NCBI GenBank assembly: GCA_900549405.1
Contig: URNZ01000005.1
Location: forward strand, 5,172 to 69,171
Origin: an uncultured Eubacteriales bacterium
GTDB lineage: Bacteria > Bacillota > Clostridia > Oscillospirales > Oscillospiraceae
Direction of reading: 5' to 3'
DNA: 64,000 nucleotides
Part shown: positions 24,952-34,698 of the stretch, piece by piece
How the letters are laid out: each line of letters begins with the position of its first letter
Numbering within the stretch: the stretch's first letter is position 1
Translations under genes and position numbers: made by a program
The notes under the pieces: model-generated
Database searches by the model: none
The model's input: the letters and a program-made list of their open reading frames with translations, nothing else
What the model was told of the DNA's origin: nothing

Positions 24952-26181
24952 ATGATGGGAAACATTCTGGTAAAGAACATCGGTATGCTGGCCACCCCCC
25001 AGGGCAAGACCGCCAAGAAGGGCGCCGAGCAGGGCCAGATCCAGATTCTGAAGGACGCCTGGGTCCTGGTGAAGGACGGGGTCATCGACTCTGTGGGCAC
25101 CGGCGCGGCCCCCGCCGCCCCCGGCGCTGAGGTCATTGACGCCCAGGGCAACCTGGTCACCCCCGGCCTGGTGGACGCCCACACCCACCTGATCTTCGGC
25201 GGCTGGCGGCAGAACGAGCTGGGCATGAAGCTCCACGGCAAGACCTATCTGGAGATCCAGAACGCCGGCGGCGGCATCCAGTCCACCACCAACGCCACCC
25301 GCCAGGCCACCGAGGAGGAGCTGACCGAGAAGGCTGCCAAGGCCCTGAAGGAGATGATGGGCTTTGGCGTGACCACCGTAGAGGCCAAGAGCGGCTACGG
25401 TCTGGCCACCGAGCACGAGCTGAAGGCCCTGCGGGTCATCAAGGACCTGAACGACACCATGCCCATGGACGTGGTGGCCACCTTTATGGGCGCCCACCTG
25501 GTCCCCGCCGAGTATAAGAACAACCGCGCCGAGTACATCCGTCTGGTGTGCGAGGAGATGATGCCCAAGGTGAAGGAGCAGGGCATCGCCAAGTTCTGCG
25601 ACGTGTTCTGCGAGGCCGACACCTTCACCGTGGAGGAGTCCCGCCAGGTGCTGGAGGCCGGTCTGAAGTATGGCCTGCGGCCCAAGATCCACGCCGACGA
25701 GATCGAGGCCATCGGCGGCTCCGTCCTGGCCGGTGAGATCGGCGCCATCTCCGCCGAGCACCTGATCGTCTGCCCCCCCGAGGGCATCGCCAGCATGGCC
25801 AAGGGCGGCACCATCGCCTGCCTGCTGCCCGCCACCAGCTTCAACCTGGGCTCCACCTTCGCCCCCGCCCGGGACATGGTGAACGCCGGTGTGGCCGTGG
25901 CCATGGCCACCGACTTCAACCCCGGCTCCTGCCCCTGCCTGAACCTGCAGTTCGTCATCAACCTGGGCTGCCTGAAGTATAAGCTGACCCCCGAGGAGGT
26001 CCTCACCGCCGTCACCCTGAACGGCGCCGCCGCCATCGACATGGCCGATCAGGTTGGTTCTGTGGAGGCCGGGAAGAAGGGCGACCTGGTCATCTGGGAC
26101 GCCCCCGACCTGGACTACATCTGCTACCGCGTGGGCAGCAACCTGGCCAAGACCGTCATCAAGGCCGGTAAAGTGATGTAA
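24952..26181 (+). CDS. hutI: Imidazolonepropionase
   Basis: HutI is a metal-dependent amidohydrolase that opens imidazolonepropionate to N-formimino-glutamate. At 409 residues it has the metal-binding VDAHTHLIFGGWRQNE, the HADEIEAIGG segment and the TDFNPGSCPC metal/active-site motif. AGGAGG stands six bases before the first of two adjacent ATGs (24952, 24955). It is separated from hutU by a strong terminator. hutH and the formimino-glutamate enzyme are not in the window. Confidence 0.97.
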   Translation: MMGNILVKNIGMLATPQGKTAKKGAEQGQIQILKDAWVLVKDGVIDSVGTGAAPAAPGAEVIDAQGNLVTPGLVDAHTHLIFGGWRQNELGMKLHGKTYLEIQNAGGGIQSTTNATRQATEEELTEKAAKALKEMMGFGVTTVEAKSGYGLATEHELKALRVIKDLNDTMPMDVVATFMGAHLVPAEYKNNRAEYIRLVCEEMMPKVKEQGIAKFCDVFCEADTFTVEESRQVLEAGLKYGLRPKIHADEIEAIGGSVLAGEIGAISAEHLIVCPPEGIASMAKGGTIACLLPATSFNLGSTFAPARDMVNAGVAVAMATDFNPGSCPCLNLQFVINLGCLKYKLTPEEVLTAVTLNGAAAIDMADQVGSVEAGKKGDLVIWDAPDLDYICYRVGSNLAKTVIKAGKVM

Positions 26182-26217
26182 GTTCTCCCGTTTGGGAAAA
26201 AGAGCATACGCGCAACA

Positions 26218-26260
26218 GTTGGGCGGACGGCTTAAAAAACCGCCGCCCAACTTCTTTTTT
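26218..26260 (+). terminator. Terminator of hutI
   Basis: GTTGGGCGGACGG pairs with CCGCCGCCCAAC (one bulge) and is followed by TTCTTTTTT. Confidence 0.85.
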
Positions 26261-26292
26261 CCCGTTCTTTTTACAGGCTGGGCGGGAAAGAA

Positions 26293-26320
26293 TTGACTTT
26301 CTGCCGCTATCAGATATAAT
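26293..26320 (+). promoter_or_regulatory. Promoter of the formate/nitrite transporter gene
   Basis: TTGACT (26293-26298), a 16-base spacer and a perfect TATAAT (26315-26320). A 17-base palindrome GTCCGCCCCGGGCGGAC (26331-26347) follows near the start site and could be an operator or 5' hairpin. Confidence 0.7.
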
Positions 26321-26395
26321 ACAAGCATTAGTCCGCCCCGGGCGGACCCGAGGAAAAAGAAAAAAGAGGATAAATAGGAAAGGATGACCCACAAT

Positions 26396-27214
26396 ATGGA
26401 AAGTTTGACCCCCGCGGAGATCGCGGCCAAATACGCCGCCGCCGGTGAAGGAAAGGCCAAGCGGTCTACCGCGCTTTTGGTGGTCCTGGGCATGCTGGCC
26501 GGGGCCCTCATCGCCCTGGGCAGCGCCGCCACCAACACCGCCGTCTATGGCATCGATGCAGTCTGGACCGCCCGCACCATCTGCGGCCTGCTCTTCCCCT
26601 TCGGCCTGGGCATGGTGGTCATCATGGGGGCGGAGCTGTTCACGGGCAACTGTCTCATCACTATCTCTGTGCTGGACCGCCGCTGCACCCTGGGCCAGAT
26701 GCTGCGCAGCTGGGTCATCGTCTATCTGGCCAATCTGGTCGGCTCCCTGCTGGTGGCCGCCGGCTGCGCCTGGTTCGGCCAGATGAACTACTCCGGCGGG
26801 GCCCTGGCGGTTTACACCATGAAGGTGGCCCTGGGCAAGTGCAACCTGCCCTTCCAGAACGCGGTGGTGCTGGGCATCCTGTGTAATTTCCTGGTGTGCC
26901 TGGGTGTGCTGATGGCCATGTCCGCCAAGGACAGCGCCGGGCGCATCATCTCGGCCTTCCTGCCGGTGTGCTACTTTGTGCTGTGCGGCTTTGAGCACTG
27001 CGTGGCCAACATGTACTACATCCCCGCGGGCCTGATGGCCAAGGCCGTCCCCGCCTATGCCCAGCTGGCGGCGGAGAGCGGGCTGGACCTGTCCGCTCTG
27101 ACGGTGTCTAACTTCGTGGTGAAGAACCTGATCCCCGTGACCATCGGCAACATCCTGGGTGGCGTAATCCTGTCCCTGCTGATGTGGTTCTGCTATCTGA
27201 GAAAGAAAAAGTAA
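26396..27214 (+). CDS. Formate/nitrite transporter family protein
   Basis: This pentameric FNT channel subunit has 272 residues and six hydrophobic helices, with the re-entrant loop segments GAELFTGNC and VLGILCNFLVCLGV. The central histidine of the family lies in CGFEHCVANMYYIPAG. The family moves formate, nitrite or hydrosulfide. Formate export fits the neighbouring histidine-degradation genes, since some routes release formate; this is inference. An in-frame ATG at 26384 adds four residues but crowds the AGGAAAGG site, so 26396 is preferred. Confidence 0.9.
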   Translation: MESLTPAEIAAKYAAAGEGKAKRSTALLVVLGMLAGALIALGSAATNTAVYGIDAVWTARTICGLLFPFGLGMVVIMGAELFTGNCLITISVLDRRCTLGQMLRSWVIVYLANLVGSLLVAAGCAWFGQMNYSGGALAVYTMKVALGKCNLPFQNAVVLGILCNFLVCLGVLMAMSAKDSAGRIISAFLPVCYFVLCGFEHCVANMYYIPAGLMAKAVPAYAQLAAESGLDLSALTVSNFVVKNLIPVTIGNILGGVILSLLMWFCYLRKKK

Positions 27215-27228
27215 GTATGCGTAAACGC

Positions 27229-27260
27229 GCCCGGGCCGAATCCCTTCGGCCCGGGCTTAA
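27229..27260 (+). terminator. Terminator of the FNT gene
   Basis: GCCCGGGCCGAA pairs with TTCGGCCCGGGC around loop TCCC. The tail TTAAAATTTT is weak in Ts. Confidence 0.75.
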
Positions 27261-27269
27261 AATTTTACC

Positions 27270-27300
27270 TTGACTCTATAATAATGATAGAGTTTATAAT
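27270..27300 (+). promoter_or_regulatory. MerR-type promoter with operator dyad for the MATE-merR operon
   Basis: TTGACT (27270-27275) and a perfect TATAAT (27295-27300) are separated by 19 bases, two more than optimal. The spacer holds the dyad ACTCTAT (27273-27279) / ATAGAGT (27287-27293). A 19-bp spacer with a central dyad is the hallmark of promoters activated by MerR-family proteins, which unwind and shorten the DNA. A MerR-family gene is the second gene of this operon. Confidence 0.85.
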
Positions 27301-27350
27301 GCGGTTGCTGTAAAAAACTTCGCGTTCGCGACTAGGAGTGCTGCAAGACC

Positions 27351-28715
27351 ATGAGAAGAGACCTGACCCAGGGCAGCGTGCTGAAAAACGTGGTGCTGTT
27401 TTCCCTGCCCTATCTGCTGTCCTATTTTCTACAGACCCTTTACGGCATGGCCGACCTGTTCATCATCGGCCAGTTTCGTGGGGTGGAGAGCACTACGGCG
27501 GTGTCCGTTGGCTCCCAGGTGATGCACATGCTCACCGTCATGCTGGTGGGCCTGGCCATGGGGGCCACGGTGAGCATCGGCCAGGCGGTGGGCGGCGGCG
27601 ACCACAGGCGGGCCTCCCGGTGCATCGGCAACACGGTCACCCTGTTCATGGGTCTGTCCGTGGTCCTCACCGGGGTGCTGCTGTGCCTCACCCGGCCCAT
27701 CGTGGCCGTCATGTCCACCCCGGCAGAGGCGGTGGAGGGCACGGTGGCCTATCTCACCATCTGCTTTTTGGGCATCCCCTTCATCACGGCCTATAACATC
27801 ATCAGTTCTATTTTCCGTGGGCTGGGGGACAGCAAAAGTCCCATGTATTTCATCGCCGTGGCCTGCGCGGCCAACATCGCTCTGGACTATCTGTTCATGG
27901 GGGCCCTGGACTTAGGCCCCGCCGGGGCGGCCCTGGGCACCACCCTGGCCCAGACGGTGAGCGTGGCGGTGTCCCTCTTCGTCATCCTCCGCCGGGACAT
28001 GGGCATCCGCATCCGTAAGAGCGACCTGCGGCCCGACGGGGCGGTGATGAAAAAGATCTTGAAGATCGGCATTCCCGTGACTTTGCAGGACGGCTTTATC
28101 CAGATCTCGTTCATCATCATCACCATCATCGCCAACCGCCGGGGCCTGACTGACGCGGCGGCGGTGGGTATCGTGGAGAAGATCATCGGATTTTTGTTCC
28201 TGGTCCCCTCCTCTATGCTGTCCACCGTGTCCGCCCTGGGGGCCCAGAATATCGGTGCGGGCAAGCCCAAGCGGGCCATGGCTGCCCTGGGCTATGCCGC
28301 CGCTCTGGCCGGAGCCTTTGGAGCAGCCGCTGCGGCGGCAGTGCAGCTGATGGCGGAACCCCTGGTGGCCCTGTTCACCGACAGCGCCCGGGCCGACGGG
28401 GCGCAGGTAATAGAAATGGGCGGGCAGTATCTGCGCAGCTATGTATGGGACGTGTTTTTTGCCGGGGTCCATTTCAGCTTCAGCGGCTATTTCTGCGCCC
28501 GGGGAAAGTCGGGCCTGTCCTTTCTGCACAACTGCCTGTCCATCATTCTGGTGCGGGTGCCCGGGGCCTATCTGGCCTCCACCCTCTTCCCGGACACCCT
28601 GTTCCCCATGGGCCTGGCCAGCGCGGGGGGATCTCTGCTGTCTGATATCGTGTGTCTGATTTGCTTTTTCTGGCTCATGGGCCGAGACAAAAAGCAAAGC
28701 GGGGTGCCGGTGTGA
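27351..28715 (+). CDS. MATE family efflux transporter
   Basis: This multidrug/toxin extrusion protein has 454 residues and about 12 membrane helices in two halves. Family patterns include LYGMADLFIIGQF, GLAMGATVSIGQAVGGGD and GAQNIGAGKPKRA. It would export cationic drugs or metabolites using Na+ or H+. It is followed without a gap by a MerR-family regulator (GTG start overlaps the TGA stop), and the shared promoter is of MerR-activated type, so substrate-induced expression is likely. Confidence 0.93.
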   Translation: MRRDLTQGSVLKNVVLFSLPYLLSYFLQTLYGMADLFIIGQFRGVESTTAVSVGSQVMHMLTVMLVGLAMGATVSIGQAVGGGDHRRASRCIGNTVTLFMGLSVVLTGVLLCLTRPIVAVMSTPAEAVEGTVAYLTICFLGIPFITAYNIISSIFRGLGDSKSPMYFIAVACAANIALDYLFMGALDLGPAGAALGTTLAQTVSVAVSLFVILRRDMGIRIRKSDLRPDGAVMKKILKIGIPVTLQDGFIQISFIIITIIANRRGLTDAAAVGIVEKIIGFLFLVPSSMLSTVSALGAQNIGAGKPKRAMAALGYAAALAGAFGAAAAAAVQLMAEPLVALFTDSARADGAQVIEMGGQYLRSYVWDVFFAGVHFSFSGYFCARGKSGLSFLHNCLSIILVRVPGAYLASTLFPDTLFPMGLASAGGSLLSDIVCLICFFWLMGRDKKQSGVPV

Positions 28716-29536
28716 GCGGGGGAGAACTGTTTCGCATCGGGGAGGTGGCCCGGCTGTTCCATCTCAGCGTGAGTACCCTGCGCCACTATGAGCGCTTAGG
28801 GCTGGTGACCCCGGAGCGGGTGGACCCGGACACGGGCTATCGCTATTACAGCGCCCGGCAGTTCGAGGCGCTGAACACCGTGCGCTATCTCCGGGCCCTG
28901 GACATGCCACTGGAGGAGATATCCGACTTTGTCCACAACCGGGACCTGGACAACATCCAGGCCAAGCTGCGCCAACAGCGGGAGACCGTGGCCCGAAAGC
29001 GGGCGGAGCTGGAGCGGGTGCAGCGGAAGATCGACGCCCGCCTGGAGCAGCTGGAGGAGGCCCGCCACTGCGAGCTGGACCACATCCGTCTGGTGGAGGC
29101 TGCCCCCTGCCGTATCGTGTGGGTGGGCGGGGCGCTGACCATCCGGGACTATCACGACATGGAGCTGCCCGTGAGCCGCCTGTCCCGGGACGAGGAGGAG
29201 GCGGTGGTCTTTCTGGGAAAAGTCGGCCTCGGTCTGTCCGTCCAGGCCCTGGAGCGGGGGGAGTTTGACCGGTATGACGGCATCTTTCTGGTGCTGGACC
29301 GGGCGGACCGCTTCGCCGGGGAGACGGTGGACCTGCCCGGGGGCCGATGCGCCCAGGTGCGCTTTCGGGGCAGCCATGGGGAGGCCCCGGCCCAATACCG
29401 CCGCCTGATGGACTTTCTGACCGGGGAGCGCCTGCGCCCGGCGGGCTTTGCCCGGGAGATCACCATGATCGACTATGGCGTCACCGACGACCCCAGCCAG
29501 TTCGTGACGGAGATCACAGTTCCCGTAGAGGGATGA
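28712..29536 (+). CDS. MerR family regulator with GyrI-like effector domain (BmrR type)
   Basis: This 274-residue protein has an N-terminal MerR winged helix (FRIGEVARLFHLSVSTLRHY, then RLGLVTPERVDPDTGYRYY, about 6-75). A coiled-coil dimerisation helix (about 80-120) follows, then a C-terminal domain of about 150 residues like the GyrI/BmrR drug-binding fold. The GTG start overlaps the stop of the MATE gene; an upstream ATG at 28652 lies inside that gene and is unlikely. It probably binds a pump substrate and activates the promoter at 27270-27300. Confidence 0.9.
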   Translation: MSGGELFRIGEVARLFHLSVSTLRHYERLGLVTPERVDPDTGYRYYSARQFEALNTVRYLRALDMPLEEISDFVHNRDLDNIQAKLRQQRETVARKRAELERVQRKIDARLEQLEEARHCELDHIRLVEAAPCRIVWVGGALTIRDYHDMELPVSRLSRDEEEAVVFLGKVGLGLSVQALERGEFDRYDGIFLVLDRADRFAGETVDLPGGRCAQVRFRGSHGEAPAQYRRLMDFLTGERLRPAGFAREITMIDYGVTDDPSQFVTEITVPVEG

Positions 29537-29591
29537 GTTAGGAGTGATGAGATAGGAGTAAACTCATCACTCCTAACTCCTATCTCATCCC
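29530..29591. repeat. Large inverted repeat built from two tandem half-sites
   Basis: GATGAGTTAGGAGT and GATGAGATAGGAGT (14-base near-repeats, one difference) are followed after AA by a complementary arm containing CTCATCACTCCTAACTC and ACTCCTATCTCATC. Several alternative pairings are possible because the arms are circularly permuted. It overlaps the end of the MerR gene and has no T-tract. Confidence 0.7.
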
Positions 29592-29676
29592 TATCCTGCG
29601 GTGCTATTTTGACAGAGCGCCCCCATACAGGGGGTGCGGCTTCGTGAAAACAGACAAAGTAATAGACACGACCAAG

Positions 29677-29704
29677 AAATCCGCTTGACAAGAGCGGATT
29701 TTTT
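29677..29704 (+). terminator. Terminator-like hairpin overlapping the acpP promoter
   Basis: AAATCCGCT (29677-29685) pairs with AGCGGATTT (29693-29701) and runs into a T-tract. The hairpin contains the -35 box of the acpP promoter, so end of one unit and start of the next are superposed. Confidence 0.65.
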
Positions 29705-29712
29705 CTTATAAT
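29685..29712 (+). promoter_or_regulatory. Promoter of the fatty acid synthesis operon
   Basis: A perfect TTGACA (29685-29690), a 16-base spacer and a perfect TATAAT (29707-29712) lie about 70 bases before acpP. The stretch after it (29723-29760) is very AT-rich with ATTTAACT / AAATTTAT and might hold the site for the MarR-family regulator encoded at the operon's end, but no clear palindrome is seen. Confidence 0.85.
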
Positions 29713-29780
29713 AAGGCTCAAGCATTTTACCTAAAAAAATTTAACTAAAAATTTATAACCGTTTGAGAGGAAGTAACACT

Positions 29781-30017
29781 ATGGAGATCAATTTCGAGAA
29801 CGTCCGCGACATCATCGTCAACACTCTGAGCTGCGAGGCCGACCAGATCACCCCCGAGACCAACCTGTATGAGGACCTGGAGGCCGACTCCCTGGAGGCC
29901 GTGGAGCTGTCCATGGCTCTGGAGGAGGCCTTTGGCGTGGGCATCGCCGACGAGGACATGACCCAGGTGAAGACCGTGGCCGACATCGTGAACTATCTGT
30001 CCGGCAAGAAGCAGTAA
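29781..30017 (+). CDS. acpP: Acyl carrier protein
   Basis: ACP carries the growing acyl chain on a phosphopantetheine arm. This 78-residue acidic protein has the modification serine S37 in EADSLEAVELSM and the usual four-helix length. The ATG has GAGAGGAAG upstream; a longer frame from 29763 is not needed. It is the first gene of an operon that encodes all type II fatty acid synthesis steps. Confidence 0.97.
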   Translation: MEINFENVRDIIVNTLSCEADQITPETNLYEDLEADSLEAVELSMALEEAFGVGIADEDMTQVKTVADIVNYLSGKKQ

Positions 30018-30076
30018 TTTTTAAGCAGTAATTTTTTTCGTTGGAGCGTCAAGCTCCGGTTGTAAGGAGACTACCT

Positions 30077-30526
30077 ATGGAATTAGAGGAGCTGTACGCG
30101 CTGATGGAGCGCTTTGCCCGCTCCGGGCTCACCGACCTGGAGTGGGAGCGGGAGGGGGAGAAGATCGCCCTGCGCCGCTCCGCCGCCCCCGTGGTGGTGA
30201 GCGCCCCCTCCGCCGCCCCTGCCGTTCAGGCGGCCCCGGCCCAGGCGGAAGCCGCCGCCCCTGTCCCTGCCGCTGGGCAGGACCAGGGGGAGACGGTGAA
30301 CGCCCCCCTGGTGGGCACCTTCTACGCCGCCCCCGCCCCGGGAGAGGAGGCCTTTGCCGCCCCCGGCAAGCAGGTGAAGAAGGGGGAGACCCTGTGTCTC
30401 ATCGAGGCCATGAAGATGATGAGCGAGATCCCCGCCCCCGCCGACTGCGTGGTGGAGGAGGTCCTGGCCCGGGACGGCGAGGCCGTGGGCTTTGGGGAGC
30501 CGCTGTTCCGCATTCGGAGGGTTTAA
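30077..30526 (+). CDS. accB: Biotin carboxyl carrier protein of acetyl-CoA carboxylase
   Basis: AccB carries biotin between the carboxylase and transferase subunits. It has 149 residues: an N-terminal region (1-45), an Ala/Pro-rich flexible linker (about 48-75) and a C-terminal biotinyl domain. The biotinylated lysine is in IEAMKMMSEI. The ATG at 30077 (MELEELYALM) has AAGGAG upstream. accC follows after four bases. Confidence 0.96.
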   Translation: MELEELYALMERFARSGLTDLEWEREGEKIALRRSAAPVVVSAPSAAPAVQAAPAQAEAAAPVPAAGQDQGETVNAPLVGTFYAAPAPGEEAFAAPGKQVKKGETLCLIEAMKMMSEIPAPADCVVEEVLARDGEAVGFGEPLFRIRRV

Positions 30527-30530
30527 AGTT

Positions 30531-31916
<1,386 letters not shown>

Positions 31917-31927
31917 CGGCCTGGAAC

Positions 31928-31956
31928 AAAGAGCCGAAGCGATTCGGCTCTTTTTC
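31928..31956 (+). terminator. Internal terminator between accC and accD
   Basis: AAAGAGCCGAA (31928-31938) pairs with TTCGGCTCTTT (31943-31953) around GCGA and ends in TTTTTC. It stands inside the fatty acid operon, so downstream genes need read-through or another promoter. No strong promoter is seen in the 25 bases before accD. Confidence 0.8.
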
Positions 31957-31981
31957 TGGATACGGCGGGAAAGGAGAAGCT

Positions 31982-32836
31982 GTGAATTATTTCTTTCGCC
32001 AGCGCCGGGACCGGCTGCTGACCTATCAGGCCATGCGGGAGGGCAAGATCCCCTCCGCCCGCAAGGTCCCCTGCCCCCGGTGCGGAGAGGACAGCTCCGC
32101 CCTGGACTGGAGCCGCAATCGCCAGGTGTGCCCCCGGTGCGGCTTTCACAAGCCCATCGGGGCCTATTACCGCCTGTCCATCATCCTGGACCCGGGCACC
32201 TTTCAGGAGCTGGAGGAGAAGCTGGAGCCAGCCGACCCCCTGAACTTCCCCGGCTATCCGGCCAAGCTGGCCGTCCGGGAGGAGGAGACCGGCCTGCGGG
32301 ACGCGGCGGTGGCCGCCGTGGGCAAGATCATGGGCCGCAAGGCCGTGTGCGTGGTGCTGGACAGCCGCTTCTTCATGGGCAGCATGGGCACCGCCGTGGG
32401 GGAGAAGGTCACCCGGGCGGCGGAGTATGCCACCCGGCGGCGCCTGCCCCTCATCATCTTCGCCGCCAGCGGCGGGGCCCGGATGCAGGAGGGCATTTTC
32501 TCCCTGATGCAGATGGCCAAGACCGCCGCCGCCATCCAGCGGCATCAGGATAAGGGCGGGCTGTATATCTCCTGCCTGACCCACCCCACCACCGGCGGGG
32601 TGACGGCCAGCTTTGCCTCCTTGGGGGACATCATGCTGGCCGAGCCGGGGGCCCTCATCGGCTTTGCCGGTCCCCGGGTCATTGAACAGACCATCGGGGA
32701 GAAGCTGCCCGAGGGCTTCCAGCGGGCGGAGTATCTGCTGGACCACGGCTTTTTGGACCGCATCGTCCCCCGGGACCAGTGGCGGGCCGTTCTGGGCCAA
32801 CTGCTGGCCCTGCACGAGGGAGGTGGACGGGCATGA
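31982..32836 (+). CDS. accD: Acetyl-CoA carboxylase carboxyltransferase subunit beta
   Basis: AccD with AccA transfers the carboxyl group from biotin to acetyl-CoA. It has 284 residues with an N-terminal zinc ribbon (CPRCGEDS and CPRCGFHK, about 28-60) and the crotonase-like fold with FAASGGARMQEG and PTTGGVTASFA. The start is GTG behind AAAGGAGA. Its stop overlaps the accA start (ATGA). Confidence 0.96.
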   Translation: MNYFFRQRRDRLLTYQAMREGKIPSARKVPCPRCGEDSSALDWSRNRQVCPRCGFHKPIGAYYRLSIILDPGTFQELEEKLEPADPLNFPGYPAKLAVREEETGLRDAAVAAVGKIMGRKAVCVVLDSRFFMGSMGTAVGEKVTRAAEYATRRRLPLIIFAASGGARMQEGIFSLMQMAKTAAAIQRHQDKGGLYISCLTHPTTGGVTASFASLGDIMLAEPGALIGFAGPRVIEQTIGEKLPEGFQRAEYLLDHGFLDRIVPRDQWRAVLGQLLALHEGGGRA

Positions 32837-33657
32837 GCCACTATACGCCGGAAGAAAAAGTGAAGATCGCCCGTGACCCGGGCCGCCCGGGGACGGCGGA
32901 CTTTATCTCCGCCCTGTTCACCGACTTTTTTGAGCAGCGGGGAGACCGCCAGTGCCGGGAGGACGGCAGCATTCTGGGCGGCATCGCCCGCTTTCATGGC
33001 CGAGCGGTGACGGTGATCGGTCACCGGAAGGGCAAGAACCTGGAGGAGAACCTGAAGTGCAACTTCGGGATGCCCGGGCCGGAGGGCTATCGCAAGGCCC
33101 AGCGGCTGATGCGCCAGGCGGAGAAGTTTGGCCGCCCCATCATCACCTTTGTGGACACCCCGGGGGCCTATCCCGGCAAGGAGGCCGAGGAGCGGGGCCA
33201 GGGCGAGGCCATCGCCCAGTGCCTGGCCCTGATGAGCTCCCTCACCGTGCCCGTCATCTCCATCATCACCGGGGAGGGGGGCAGCGGCGGGGCCCTGGCT
33301 CTGGCGGTTGCCAACCGGGTGCTCATGCTGGAGCATGCGGTGTACTCTGTGCTGTCCCCGGAGGGCTTTGCCTCCATCCTGTGGAAGGATGCCTCCCGCA
33401 GCGGGGAGGCCTGCGCCGTGATGAAGCTCACCGCCCAGGATCTGCGCCGGGGAGGCATCGTCCAGGGGGTGCTGAAGGAGCCGGAGGGGGGCGCCCACAC
33501 CGATTGGGAGGCCACCTTCCACACCATGGACGCCGCCCTGCGCAAGGAGCTGGCTGCCCTGGACAAGCTGAAGGGCCCCGCGCTGGCCCGCCAGCGATAT
33601 GAAATGTTTCGCGCCATGGGGCAGGGACTGCCTCCGGCAAGAGAGGAGGAGCCATGA
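32833..33657 (+). CDS. accA: Acetyl-CoA carboxylase carboxyltransferase subunit alpha
   Basis: This partner of AccD has 274 residues. Family patterns include ITFVDTPGAYPGKEAEERGQ and ITGEGGSGGALALAVANRV, which form the acyl-CoA/biotin site. The ATG overlaps the accD stop; a longer frame from 32779 lies inside accD and is rejected. It overlaps fabH by four bases in turn, so accD-accA-fabH are translationally coupled. Confidence 0.96.
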   Translation: MSHYTPEEKVKIARDPGRPGTADFISALFTDFFEQRGDRQCREDGSILGGIARFHGRAVTVIGHRKGKNLEENLKCNFGMPGPEGYRKAQRLMRQAEKFGRPIITFVDTPGAYPGKEAEERGQGEAIAQCLALMSSLTVPVISIITGEGGSGGALALAVANRVLMLEHAVYSVLSPEGFASILWKDASRSGEACAVMKLTAQDLRRGGIVQGVLKEPEGGAHTDWEATFHTMDAALRKELAALDKLKGPALARQRYEMFRAMGQGLPPAREEEP

Positions 33658-34592
33658 GCGCACCGAAATTTTTAGCCACCGGACGCTGCCTGCCCGCCAA
33701 GATCGTCACCAACGACGATCTGAGCCGCACGGTGGACACCAACGACGAGTGGGTGTTCAGCCGCACGGGCATCCACGCCCGGTACTTCTGCCAGGAAGAG
33801 AGCGGCATGGACCTGGCGGAGGGGGCGGCCCGGCAGGCCCTGGAGCGCTCGGGCTTAAAGCCGGAGGACATCGGCGTGTGCCTTGTCGCCACTTTTACCC
33901 CCGACTTTGCCAGCCCCTCTATGGCCTGTATGCTCCAGCAGCGGCTGGGGCTGAAGGAAGACACCATCTGCTTTGACTTAAACGCCGCCTGCGCCGGTTT
34001 TTTGTATGGGACCAAGACGGCCCACGCCCTGCTGGCCGACGCCCCCCGGCCCTATGCCATCGTGGTGGGGGCAGAGGTCATCAGCCGGGTGCTGGACCAC
34101 ACAGACCGGAACACCTGCGTCCTCTTCGGCGACGGAGCGGGGGCGGCGGTGATCGCCCGGGACGACAGTGCCCGGTGGCACACGGTCTTTGGCTCCCGGG
34201 GGGACGAACAGAGCATCTGGGTCCAGGGCCCCGGGCCGGAGAAGGCCGCCGTCCACATGGAGGGCAAGGCGGTGTTCCGCTTTGCCACCGAGGTGGTGGA
34301 GGGCTCTATCCGTGAGCTGACAGCGGCGGAGGGCTGCGATGTCAACGACCTGGACCTGGTGGTCTGCCACCAGGCCAATGCCCGGATCATCGACTTTGTG
34401 GCCAAGCGGCTGAAGGCCCGGGAGGGCCTGTTCTATAAAAACATGGAGCACTATGGCAACACCTCTGCGGCCAGCATCCCCATGGCCCTGGACGAGCTGG
34501 TGGAGAAGGGGCTGTTAAAGCCCGGCATGCGGGTGCTCACCGTGGGCTTTGGCGGCGGCCTGACCTGGGCCGGAGCGCTGTTTACCTGGTAA
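33654..34592 (+). CDS. fabH: 3-oxoacyl-ACP synthase III
   Basis: FabH starts each chain by condensing an acyl-CoA primer with malonyl-ACP. At 312 residues it has the catalytic cysteine C113 in LNAACAGFLYG, the histidine in CHQANARIID and the asparagine in YGNTSAASIP. It begins inside the accA stop (ATGA). A dispersed palindrome (34596-34641) separates it from fabK. Confidence 0.96.
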   Translation: MSAPKFLATGRCLPAKIVTNDDLSRTVDTNDEWVFSRTGIHARYFCQEESGMDLAEGAARQALERSGLKPEDIGVCLVATFTPDFASPSMACMLQQRLGLKEDTICFDLNAACAGFLYGTKTAHALLADAPRPYAIVVGAEVISRVLDHTDRNTCVLFGDGAGAAVIARDDSARWHTVFGSRGDEQSIWVQGPGPEKAAVHMEGKAVFRFATEVVEGSIRELTAAEGCDVNDLDLVVCHQANARIIDFVAKRLKAREGLFYKNMEHYGNTSAASIPMALDELVEKGLLKPGMRVLTVGFGGGLTWAGALFTW

Positions 34593-34595
34593 TAT

Positions 34596-34641
34596 GGCCC
34601 CCTTGTGAAAGGGGGCTGTCAGCGAAGCTGACTGAGGGATT
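34596..34641. repeat. Dispersed palindromic element, copy 2
   Basis: GGCCCCCTTGTGAAAGGGGG, a short CAGCGAAGCTG hairpin and TGAGGGAT follow each other in the same order as in the element at 1293-1341. It is inserted between fabH and fabK, where the other junctions of this operon are overlapping or a few bases long. Confidence 0.65.
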
Positions 34642-34698
34642 CCACATTTGCAACAGGCGCACTTGCAAAGAGGGCGCGGAAGGCGAGGAGAAGCGAAT

